DNA from: CAYJLC01 sp964370735
GTDB lineage: Bacteria > Bacillota > Clostridia > Oscillospirales > Butyricicoccaceae
NCBI GenBank assembly: GCA_964370735.1
Contig: CAYJLC010000025.1
Span: 1 to 30,207, forward strand
Direction of reading: 5' to 3'
Length of the DNA: 30,207 bases
Below, piece after piece: positions 14,297-22,568 of this stretch (position 1 is the stretch's first letter; every line of letters starts with the position of its first letter). The notes under the pieces were generated by a model. That model saw nothing but the letters and a program-made list of their open reading frames with translations. It searched no databases and was not told where the DNA came from. A program made the position numbers and the translations under genes.

Positions 14297-17200
14297 TTAT
14301 GAAAGTGGTAGCAAATTAATCTCGGAAATTTCCAAAGTCGACGCTTCCGAAGTTATTCCACTTTCAGTTAATACTTCGATAAATATTTCAGCTTGTTTGA
14401 AGTTTGCAATATTTGAAATCACACTATCCGGCAAATAAAAGTTATAAGACACCTGTGGAAAAAGTTCTAAAAATTCACCAGTTTGTCCAATTTTATCGCC
14501 ATTATCATCATAAATATTCAAATTTAATCCACTAATATTAACAGTATAATCGCCCTCAAACTCAATGTCTGTCAGCATAAAATACACTTTTTTGTTTGCA
14601 TCGCTAATATTTATCGACTTCGATGCCCAAGTATCGCCATTTGATTCAAGCAACGCAGGGATTAAAAACGACGAAATTTCCTGTTGCTTTGCATTCACAA
14701 AATTAACTGTCGGTGGGATTTCTGGTGGCTCAAACGATGAAACTATCGCATTTGCAACCGATTTCGTGTAATTTTCAATAGTTAAATTCTGATTAGAAAT
14801 AAATACTGCATTATTATAAATAGTTGCAGTTTTTTCTATTTTATACGGAAATTCGTAAACTAAACTGTTATTTTGTTCTTGAGTTTGATAATTTTCATTT
14901 AAAAGAGAAACCGCATTACTATCATTTAAAAATACAAAGGATTTTCCCTGTTCTATCTGCTCATCAAAAATAACATTCAAACTCGGCAAAACATCATTTA
15001 TTTTGCTTAAATCCACAAATATTTCATCGAATAAATCGAATTTTAGAACTATTTCATCGGTATCTAACGCTAATAATTCTTCGATGGTTATAGAAGAAAT
15101 TTGTATCTCAAACAACTCGTTTTCATATAATTCGTCAAATCTATTTGCCATTTCTTCGCCGTCTAAAACAGTCAAATCCTCGGCATTTTCGATAATTTGT
15201 AGTATTTTAATCGGTAAAATTTGCATGTTTTCTTTGTAAAAAACACCTGTTTCAGATGCGTTTACGCTGTCATTTGTCGCGTCATAAAGCTTAAATTGCC
15301 AGCCTAAAACGCTACTGTTTAGCTTTCTCAAATCGACTTCGACAGTATAATTCACGCCTGCAACTAAATCTCCATTTTCAACTATTTTTCCGTCATTCTT
15401 AATTGAAATATCGAGATTTTCGCTGTAATCACCGTTTTCTTCGCTCAAAACTGTTACAAAATAGCTTGAATTACCTTCAATCTCAAAATTAAATATCATT
15501 TCACCAGGAGATTTATTTGCTAAATTTCCATCGAATTCCGAAGGTTTTTTAACAAAAATAATCTTCGGTTTTTCTGTGTTTATCTGCGAGTTTAGCTCAT
15601 TTGTTTGATTTTTTGCAAAGCTATGTGTATACACATTTTCACGCTCAATCACTTCTTCTAAAAATCCGAATATATTTGATGCACTATCAATGTTATTTTT
15701 GTAAATTTGCGTATTTTCTGTCGATTTTTCTGCTAAAACATCGCTAATAATAAGTGGAAAACCCGCATTTGAAAACTCGATAAGCTCTGCTATTTTTATC
15801 GCAGAAATATCGATTGGCAGACCCCTCTCGTACGAATTTTCATCCAGTAAATCGCCGATACTAGTGTAAAATAATCCGTCTAAATTATCGTCAATTCTAT
15901 CTGTTACGCTATAAATATCTGCACTTATATAGATTAAATCGTAAACTTCTGCTATATTTTCATTATTTTTATTAACTTCTTCGCAACTTTGTGTGATAAT
16001 TTCGATATTTTTATCAGTGGTGTCCATCTTAATAAGATTTTTCACATCATCTACCGAAATCACGCTATTTTGTTCTAAAGGAGTGATTTCAAGTACCTTA
16101 ATACTGCTTTTTTCAGCTTCCTCTTCATGGTTTAGCAAATGTCTGATAACTGTACCTAAAGTTAGAGTTTCAGGCATTTTTTGTGTATTTTCTTGCTCTC
16201 TACTGTAATTTTCTTCTGTAATTTGTTCTAAAACAGCCTCGTAATTATTGGTACCATCGACATCGAAAGTTTTCATATTATCAAACAAATTCCCATTGAA
16301 AAAATATGAATTTCCGTCCACTCTCTCGTGGGGATTTCCTCCGATAATCTCATCGAACTGACTGTGATTTTGACCTGTTTCAATCGGAATTACAAGTGCT
16401 TTATTTTCAGAAATTTCTGTTTTTAGCTGAGAAAAACTCTCCTCACTAAATTCCGAAAATTCACCTTCTCCTAAAACAAAAATCATATCTGAATTTACAA
16501 AATCTTCTGGCAAAACTTCGTCTGCCGTCTTGGTTTTAAGTGAAATTTTAATTTCATCGTCAATATTTTCATCTAAAACATATTGCTCAAACCAAGCGTT
16601 TTGGTTATTTTTTTCTACAAATATACTATCTGTAAATACATTTACGATATTTGCATCTTCGCTTAATGTGATATTATGTGTGCCATTATTCGCTCCAACG
16701 TAGGTCAAAGTTTCATTTAAAAAACGAAAATATGGTTTAGACACATTAATTTCGCTTTCAAAATCTTCGATAAATCCAGATGAAATCGCATAATAACTCC
16801 CACTTAAATACTCATTAGAAGGCACGCCATAGTCGTCCACAACAAAGTATTTCACACCGTCTGCAAACTGGAATTTTTCATCGAAAATCCCTAAAAACTC
16901 CTGCTCACCACTATCATTTTGTGCGTAAATTGCCTTGCCTAGCCCTTTGTGTGGTTCACTTTCATTCAGCACAAATTCGCTAAAAATCGGATTATAGTAG
17001 AAGATATTCTCGCCTGAAATATCTGACGTAGCATACACGAGCTGGTTTATTTTTTGCGCTAAATTTTCGTCATTTTCTGCCATTATTTCGTAATTTTTAT
17101 GTAAAGTATACGCGCCATTGCTATTCAAAACGTCGGCTTTTACCGAATATCCCTCATATCTGGCATTGCCATTTTCATCTATGAGTTTCACCTCAAAATA

Positions 17201-17626
17201 CTGCGAAAAATCTGTAATTTGCCACGTATAATTTTCAAAATAATCGCTCGATTTTAAAATATTTCCATCGTCCCCTAGAATATTTTTTTGCTCAAGTTTA
17301 TCATTTATCTCAATAAATTTTGCCTCTCTTGCATTTTTAGACACAATTTGAGATAGTTCTTTTTTCAAAAATTCTTCGGTTTCACTGCCTATAAAATAAG
17401 TAAGTGTGCTTTCGCTATCTTCCGAAATAATTTCCAAAATGTTTAATTCACTGCTTTTATACGTTTCTATCGCATCAAAAGAAAGAAACTCAGCATATCC
17501 ATTTTCGTCATAATAGTCAGGAAAAAGCCCTGTCACGATGAAAGGTGACGACGCTATTACAGTTGTGATTGCAAATAGCGATAATATTAATGCGACTTTC
17601 ACGCCTTTTATTTCACCTTTTTTCAC
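14297..17626 (-). CDS. Large exported protein at the end of the pilus operon, 1109 aa
   Basis: I do not firmly recognise it; it resembles, from memory, DUF5057-type secreted proteins of Clostridia. Residues 8-33 are one hydrophobic helix after a lysine-rich start, so it is exported or anchored; no class III pilin site, LPXTG or lipobox is seen. The rest is very acidic, rich in Asn/Glu, with one cysteine near 548. A short hydrophobic strand followed by acidic text recurs three times: LNILEI at 61-66, IKVLEI at 509-514 and IKILQI at 807-812. This suggests three related modules. Starts with GTG after GGGGGAG. It follows the prepilin genes by 15 bp as the last gene, so a pilus-associated or tip role (functionally like PilY1) is inferred only from position. 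Confidence 0.72.
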   Translation of the reverse strand: MKKGEIKGVKVALILSLFAITTVIASSPFIVTGLFPDYYDENGYAEFLSFDAIETYKSSELNILEIISEDSESTLTYFIGSETEEFLKKELSQIVSKNAREAKFIEINDKLEQKNILGDDGNILKSSDYFENYTWQITDFSQYFEVKLIDENGNARYEGYSVKADVLNSNGAYTLHKNYEIMAENDENLAQKINQLVYATSDISGENIFYYNPIFSEFVLNESEPHKGLGKAIYAQNDSGEQEFLGIFDEKFQFADGVKYFVVDDYGVPSNEYLSGSYYAISSGFIEDFESEINVSKPYFRFLNETLTYVGANNGTHNITLSEDANIVNVFTDSIFVEKNNQNAWFEQYVLDENIDDEIKISLKTKTADEVLPEDFVNSDMIFVLGEGEFSEFSEESFSQLKTEISENKALVIPIETGQNHSQFDEIIGGNPHERVDGNSYFFNGNLFDNMKTFDVDGTNNYEAVLEQITEENYSREQENTQKMPETLTLGTVIRHLLNHEEEAEKSSIKVLEITPLEQNSVISVDDVKNLIKMDTTDKNIEIITQSCEEVNKNNENIAEVYDLIYISADIYSVTDRIDDNLDGLFYTSIGDLLDENSYERGLPIDISAIKIAELIEFSNAGFPLIISDVLAEKSTENTQIYKNNIDSASNIFGFLEEVIERENVYTHSFAKNQTNELNSQINTEKPKIIFVKKPSEFDGNLANKSPGEMIFNFEIEGNSSYFVTVLSEENGDYSENLDISIKNDGKIVENGDLVAGVNYTVEVDLRKLNSSVLGWQFKLYDATNDSVNASETGVFYKENMQILPIKILQIIENAEDLTVLDGEEMANRFDELYENELFEIQISSITIEELLALDTDEIVLKFDLFDEIFVDLSKINDVLPSLNVIFDEQIEQGKSFVFLNDSNAVSLLNENYQTQEQNNSLVYEFPYKIEKTATIYNNAVFISNQNLTIENYTKSVANAIVSSFEPPEIPPTVNFVNAKQQEISSFLIPALLESNGDTWASKSINISDANKKVYFMLTDIEFEGDYTVNISGLNLNIYDDNGDKIGQTGEFLELFPQVSYNFYLPDSVISNIANFKQAEIFIEVLTESGITSEASTLEISEINLLPLS

Positions 17627-17641
17627 AATCCACTCCCCCTT

Positions 17642-18118
17642 TTACGATAATTTTGGTTTATTTCTAAGACCAACAATCTGACTAGATGTAAGTTCCCTTT
17701 GGTTTTTTTCCATCGTGATATAAACTTCAATCTCGGTCGCATTTCCATCACTGTTCGAAGAAATTTTTACATTAAATTCGGATATATTTTTTGCAACTAT
17801 ACTGCCATTTTCAGCATTTACACTGTCGTTATAATAAAGTATTTGCTCAGACATCCAATAAGAATGGGCATTATCTTTATTTGTTATCGTCAAAATTCCA
17901 TTATTAAAACCAATACTCTCGTTGCAATCTATTGTGTTTTCGGAAATTTGTGCCATTGTAATTTGCATATCAATCTGCAAATCTGATTTCGTGTTCATAG
18001 AGCTATAAGTCGTTGCACTAAAAGACATAAGCGACATCGCAGCGATAGAAACCATGCCTAAAATTGCAATTGTGACGAGCATTTCCACCAAAGTAAATCC
18101 TTTATTATTCAGTTTCAA
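17642..18118 (-). CDS. Prepilin-like protein with N-methylation motif, 158 aa
   Basis: A minor pilin or pseudopilin. The leader MKLNNKG is followed by FTLVEMLVTIAILGMVSIA, with the required Glu5 of the mature protein and a hydrophobic helix of about 25 residues. The mature part is about 151 aa and ends in a short basic tail (LRNKPKLS). The start is a TTG at 18118 after GAGGTGAGG; no in-frame ATG fits. It lies 13 bp behind the previous prepilin gene and 15 bp before the 1109-aa gene. The GspJ/PilW-like slot is a guess from gene order. The leader would be cut by the prepilin peptidase at 24226. Confidence 0.85.
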   Translation of the reverse strand: MKLNNKGFTLVEMLVTIAILGMVSIAAMSLMSFSATTYSSMNTKSDLQIDMQITMAQISENTIDCNESIGFNNGILTITNKDNAHSYWMSEQILYYNDSVNAENGSIVAKNISEFNVKISSNSDGNATEIEVYITMEKNQRELTSSQIVGLRNKPKLS

Positions 18119-18131
18119 ATCCTCACCTCGC

Positions 18132-18626
18132 TTATTTTATCTCATGGTATCCTGTTTTCGGCTCTAATATTATTTTATAACTATCTCCAAAATATATCGT
18201 CTGAACTTGGTCACTACTTTCGCTTAAAGCACCTGTTGATTTATCAAAAACTAACGTAATATCGTCTGAACTCACATAATTTTCGCTTGAATTTTCAAGG
18301 TCATATTTAATTTCTGATATATTATCTGCTATAACTTCCGTAGAATTTGCGATATTTTCGTCTTTTGTATATAATTTTGCGATATATTCACGCGTGTTGC
18401 TGTCATAGTTTAAAACTAATTTTGGAGTGCTTTTTCCATCACCTTCTCCACTTAAAGCAGCAATTTGGCACGCAGAAATCATGCCTGAAAAGTCCGAAGC
18501 TGCTTCTTTTTCCCTTGCATTACTAACTATATTAAGCGAATAAGTAACACCACCTGCAACAACGCCCATAATTGCAATTACAACTAAAATTTCCACTAAA
18601 GAGAAACCTTTATTACCTGTTTTCAT
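18132..18626 (-). CDS. Prepilin-like protein, 164 aa
   Basis: A minor type IV pilin. The leader MKTGNKG is followed by FSLVEILVVIAIMGVVAGG, with mature Glu5 intact. The globular part is acidic and Ser/Asn-rich with no cysteine. The frame opens at an ATG at 18638, but that ATG forms part of ATGGAGGAAACTATG: its GGAGGAA is the ribosome binding site of the second ATG at 18626, which is therefore preferred. The gene follows the PilX-like gene by only 11 bp. A GspH-like slot in a minor pilin complex is plausible from its size; I cannot assign it further. Confidence 0.86.
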   Translation of the reverse strand: MKTGNKGFSLVEILVVIAIMGVVAGGVTYSLNIVSNAREKEAASDFSGMISACQIAALSGEGDGKSTPKLVLNYDSNTREYIAKLYTKDENIANSTEVIADNISEIKYDLENSSENYVSSDDITLVFDKSTGALSESSDQVQTIYFGDSYKIILEPKTGYHEIK

Positions 18627-18637
18627 AGTTTCCTCCA

Positions 18638-20692
18638 TTATGATTTAGTCCAATTTTCATAATAAACCATGTCTTCTATGTCCCAAACCACTACTTCATC
18701 GCTTGTATTTCCAACATAATCATTAAAAAACGTTCCAAAAGTCCTTCCGTTGTTTGTCGCCTCAAGTGCTTTTGCTGTTATGTCTGCATTGCTATTCATA
18801 CTATTTACGCTAAGATTTATTTTCCCAGTGCTTATAATCGTACCATCAAAATCACCGAAAACATACATCAAACCTTCATAATCAGGAACTGTCACAATCA
18901 GTGACACCGATGGATACCCTGTGCTGCTAAGATATATAGTTCCACTTTGCACTAAAAGAGCCACAACTTCTCCAGAACTATCTTTAAACTCATAAACGCT
19001 TTTACTACCGATAAAATCATTGATTTCTTCTTCATTTATCAAAAATTCATACGGATTTTCGGCATTATTATGTTGCGACGAAACAGTTTTAATCATATTT
19101 TCATAATATCTTTGGCTTTGTTCAATGATATAATTATCACTTTCATTCGGTGCAATATATGAAATTTCACCGTCATTTATAGCAAAAGAACTGCCTTGCG
19201 ACATTATATTTTCATTGCTCGAAGAACCTTCAATGTCTAAAAACGGGCTATTGTCTATTGATATTTGTGACTCATTTTCATTAAAATAATCTTGATAAAA
19301 TTCGTCTTTATCTTCCGTAGAATTAAAATCATAGAAGAAATATTGAATAAATTGCCCACCACCGATAGGGTATATTTCCGATACAATATCGCTACTTGTC
19401 AAATTATAACTCGCAGGTGTTTTTCCGTTTAAAATTGTACCAGTAGTGTCTAGCGAAACATCTATTCTCTCGGTAGTAATAATTGGATTTTGCGTGATTA
19501 TCGAGCCACTGATTATAAGCTCTTTTGGCACTAAATATGCTGTTTGACTTCCTCTAATCGAAATAGATTCCGCCGTTTTAATATCATCGCCGACAAACGC
19601 ATATCCTGCAATAATTATCTTTTGCGCCTCGTCTAGTGCGAGTGTATTATTTTCGCCATTAATAATAATAGCAGAACTTTCTTCTTTAGTGTCAAGGCTG
19701 TCGCCAAATCCGATATACGAACCTGAAACATTCATATATGCATTGTTTTCAAGAATAGTATCATCACCGACAAACAATTCGCCTTTTACATTTATCGTTG
19801 ATTTATCATTTATATTTGTTGAATTAATTTCAAGATTATTCGTCCAAACTTCCGATGATTTTTCTATATTTAATACCGAACCACCTTGAATGCTAAACAA
19901 ATCTCTCGAAACAATAACACCTGTTATGCTTTCTAATGTAGCGTTTGAACCAACAAAAATATTATCTGCAAACATACTACCTGCTATCTGCATATTTCTA
20001 CTAATTGTTATATCATCCTCAGATATAACAGAAAAATTGAATAAACTAGTGTCACCTGTCGCTTGTTTTAAATTAAAATCTGGAATTTCAATCGCTATAT
20101 CTGTCGACACTGTCGTTAAAAATCCATTATCTTCATAGCCTATCGAAATCCCATTTAAGATAATTTCTTCTTCTGTATACGACACAGTATCTTCTCCTGA
20201 AACATAGTATCCTAAATCCTCAAGAGCATTTTTTTCATCACTTGTAATGCCTTTAACCGACGCTAAATCGCTCAGTATATCACTCGATTCATATTCATAA
20301 ATAACAGATGTGCTAGGGGTTGAAAGCGTGTTATTACTAGTGCTTAATTTATTAAGTATTTTCTTTGTATATAAATTTCTAAACGCCTCGTTTATATTTC
20401 CCTCTTCGCTCAACACAGCGTAATTTACAAGGAATTCGTCATAAGTTTCCTCGATAGCCTCGTTTACTATTTCAGAAATATTTGTTTTAACTACTATCAT
20501 TGCACTTTCTGCATCATAGAAATTCTGCTTGCCTTGCTTTTCCGTAGATTTAGTTAAAACACCTATATAAGACGTAAACATAAGCGCCGAACCAATAACC
20601 ACCACAAACATCATGGTAATCACCACTAAAATGATACTCGAGCCTTTATTCGACTTAAATGAACTATTCAGTTTTTTCAAAAAATCTTTCAT
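18638..20692 (-). CDS. PilX-like pilus protein with predicted beta-solenoid domain, 684 aa
   Basis: The N-terminus has a pilin-like hydrophobic helix after SNKG: SSIILVVITMMFVVVIGSA at about 17-35. It lacks the mature Glu5 found in the other prepilins, as in PilX/GspK-type proteins, where Glu5 absence marks a subunit at the tip. Residues about 215-335 read as repeated short strands (SMFADNIFVG, VIVSRDLFSIQGGSV, TINVKGELFVGDDT) typical of right-handed beta-solenoid or bactofilin-like folds. A second similar run lies near 575-650. No cysteine-rich or adhesin signature is seen. It is very large for a pilin. AGGGG lies before the ATG. PilX_N-like assignment is from pattern, not from a search. Confidence 0.75.
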   Translation of the reverse strand: MKDFLKKLNSSFKSNKGSSIILVVITMMFVVVIGSALMFTSYIGVLTKSTEKQGKQNFYDAESAMIVVKTNISEIVNEAIEETYDEFLVNYAVLSEEGNINEAFRNLYTKKILNKLSTSNNTLSTPSTSVIYEYESSDILSDLASVKGITSDEKNALEDLGYYVSGEDTVSYTEEEIILNGISIGYEDNGFLTTVSTDIAIEIPDFNLKQATGDTSLFNFSVISEDDITISRNMQIAGSMFADNIFVGSNATLESITGVIVSRDLFSIQGGSVLNIEKSSEVWTNNLEINSTNINDKSTINVKGELFVGDDTILENNAYMNVSGSYIGFGDSLDTKEESSAIIINGENNTLALDEAQKIIIAGYAFVGDDIKTAESISIRGSQTAYLVPKELIISGSIITQNPIITTERIDVSLDTTGTILNGKTPASYNLTSSDIVSEIYPIGGGQFIQYFFYDFNSTEDKDEFYQDYFNENESQISIDNSPFLDIEGSSSNENIMSQGSSFAINDGEISYIAPNESDNYIIEQSQRYYENMIKTVSSQHNNAENPYEFLINEEEINDFIGSKSVYEFKDSSGEVVALLVQSGTIYLSSTGYPSVSLIVTVPDYEGLMYVFGDFDGTIISTGKINLSVNSMNSNADITAKALEATNNGRTFGTFFNDYVGNTSDEVVVWDIEDMVYYENWTKS

Positions 20693-20707
20693 AAAAGCCC
20701 CTTTTTT

Positions 20708-21880
20708 TTAACTAAGTTTTACGGTATCAAGTGTAAATAAATGCTCGTCGTTTAAATCATAAATCTCAATGACTGCATCATAAATTCTGTTTACTTGCTC
20801 TTTTCCAAACAATTTTTCGTTCTCGTCCGACCATTTTATCTCACTATCACTCGACTTATATTCAACAAAATTATCTAAATCAAGCTCACCTGTCGTATAA
20901 TTATAGGTGACATTAGAAAGCAATTTAAACCCTGTATTTGATTCTGTTTGAATTAATTCTATCGAAGTGCCATGTGTAACTTCAGGTATAATCTGCGTGT
21001 TTGGGTCGTTTTGCTTGATAAGATAAAGGTTTACTGGCAAATTATCCTCATTATAAATTTCGATTTTTTCATCATATAATTCGTTCTTCGGAATTTTAAT
21101 GTAATAAGGATGGTATATAACAAATAAATTCGGATAAACTCCATTTTTCACTTCAAAGTCTTTGATTAACTCAAATTCAATGCTGTCATAGTGTTTTTCT
21201 GTCCCTAATACGAACTCATAATCATAAACAACTTTTGCGCTTATAATATTCGGCGAAGTTTCCTCGATTATAATTCTCATAGTACGGTTTTTTTTGATAA
21301 ATGTATCATAACCTGTTTCTGCATAGATATCTTTATCACCAGTAGGTGGTTTATACCAAGTAGATTCAATCGGAAAGTTTTTATATGACAAAAAATCGGG
21401 GTCACTAATGCCTGATAATGGTATATTGTTTATATCATCATAATCGTCATAAATTATCCTGTTTTGCGCAAATACTCCGTCCATAGACGTATATTCTAAC
21501 ACCTCAAGTGCATTTATCTCCTCAAAATTAATATCGTCCGTATCGCTATTATTTGGGTTTAAAATGACTTTTGCTTTATAATCCGAGCCACCACTCGTGA
21601 TACTTTCAATATCAATGATATACGTTTCTTCTTCTAATGTTGTATTAGAATTTAAAAAAACTTGATTGGATATGATGTCATCAAAGTCCGATAATTCTAA
21701 TTTTTCAGAAATCGATGTTGCAATAGTCGTCGCCTCGCCAGTTATTCTGCTTTTTTCAAGTGTCTTAGATGCAGAAACTAGCGAATTTAAAACAGGCACA
21801 ATAATTATCCCTAGCATAGTAACGCCGACTAAAACTTCAATAAGGGATAAACCTTTATTGCTTATTTTTTTCAAGTCCAT
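20708..21880 (-). CDS. Large prepilin-like protein (PilV/GspI-like), 390 aa
   Basis: A class III-type leader (DLKKISNKG) precedes LSLIEVLVGVTMLGIIIVPV, with mature Glu5 present but Leu instead of Phe at +1. The helix is followed by an unusually big acidic domain (about 350 aa, Asp/Asn/Tyr-rich), so it may sit at the pilus tip. AAGGAGGG touches the ATG at 21880 directly, which is too close. A TTG at 21874, seven bases after GGAGG, is the better start, giving MKKISNKG like its sister genes. It lies 10 bp behind pilO and 15 bp before the PilX-like gene. The PilV/GspI label is by analogy. Confidence 0.8.
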   Translation of the reverse strand: MDLKKISNKGLSLIEVLVGVTMLGIIIVPVLNSLVSASKTLEKSRITGEATTIATSISEKLELSDFDDIISNQVFLNSNTTLEEETYIIDIESITSGGSDYKAKVILNPNNSDTDDINFEEINALEVLEYTSMDGVFAQNRIIYDDYDDINNIPLSGISDPDFLSYKNFPIESTWYKPPTGDKDIYAETGYDTFIKKNRTMRIIIEETSPNIISAKVVYDYEFVLGTEKHYDSIEFELIKDFEVKNGVYPNLFVIYHPYYIKIPKNELYDEKIEIYNEDNLPVNLYLIKQNDPNTQIIPEVTHGTSIELIQTESNTGFKLLSNVTYNYTTGELDLDNFVEYKSSDSEIKWSDENEKLFGKEQVNRIYDAVIEIYDLNDEHLFTLDTVKLS

Positions 21881-21890
21881 CCCTCCTTAT

Positions 21891-22559
21891 TTACTCGATA
21901 GAACCGAAAATATTATCTGTGCCAATATCAACCGTAGGCATTGGCTCTTTGTTATAAATTCCACCTTCATAGTTTAAGAAATATTTTGAAATAGTAACAT
22001 TTGTTAAAATATTTCCTGTACTTGCATCATAAGATAATACTATATTTTCAATTTCTGTATTATTTTTATCGGAATTTGCACTATTAATTGCTTGTTTAAG
22101 TCCATCATAAGAAAAAACAGTAGCCGTAGTCATAGAAATCATTCCTGGTGTTACCATTGTCTTTTGATAATTAACTTCGCCCTCTTCGTTTGCAACATCT
22201 GCATATAATTCAATAGGCTCAAGCGTGCTTGCATCTGAAAGCGAAATTGTAGTTACTTCCGTTTGTGAAAGCCAATCTAATGTCCATAAAATAAACTCTT
22301 CATCCTCGATATATTGCGGGTGAGTATCAAGCTGATTTTTTATATTTTCTTTAAAAATTGCAGTATGCTCTTCGTATTTAGAAACATTACTTTCAAGTTC
22401 TAAAAGTTCTGATAAAATGGCTTTTTGTTCGCTAAGTGATTGTTCTAATTCTTCCGAACGTGATGAATAATCGTTATATCCGTAAATATAAAGTAATATA
22501 AATATCAAAACGCTTATTAAAACTATCAATAGTTTTGAATTTTTAGTTGAATATTTCAT
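21891..22559 (-). CDS. pilO: PilO-like alignment-complex protein
   Basis: A 222-aa bitopic protein. A short basic N-terminus (KYSTKNSK) is followed by one membrane helix at about 9-27, then a coiled coil at about 32-75 (SEELEQSLSEQKAILSELL), then an alpha/beta domain, the layout of PilO/GspM. PilO pairs with PilN outside the membrane and links the cytoplasmic PilM ring to the pilus machine. It lies 9 bp behind the pilM-pilN fusion, as expected. Sequence similarity between PilO families is low, so the name relies on layout and position. GGAGG stands before the ATG at 22559. Confidence 0.75.
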   Translation of the reverse strand: MKYSTKNSKLLIVLISVLIFILLYIYGYNDYSSRSEELEQSLSEQKAILSELLELESNVSKYEEHTAIFKENIKNQLDTHPQYIEDEEFILWTLDWLSQTEVTTISLSDASTLEPIELYADVANEEGEVNYQKTMVTPGMISMTTATVFSYDGLKQAINSANSDKNNTEIENIVLSYDASTGNILTNVTISKYFLNYEGGIYNKEPMPTVDIGTDNIFGSIE

Positions 22560-22568
22560 ATTTACCTC

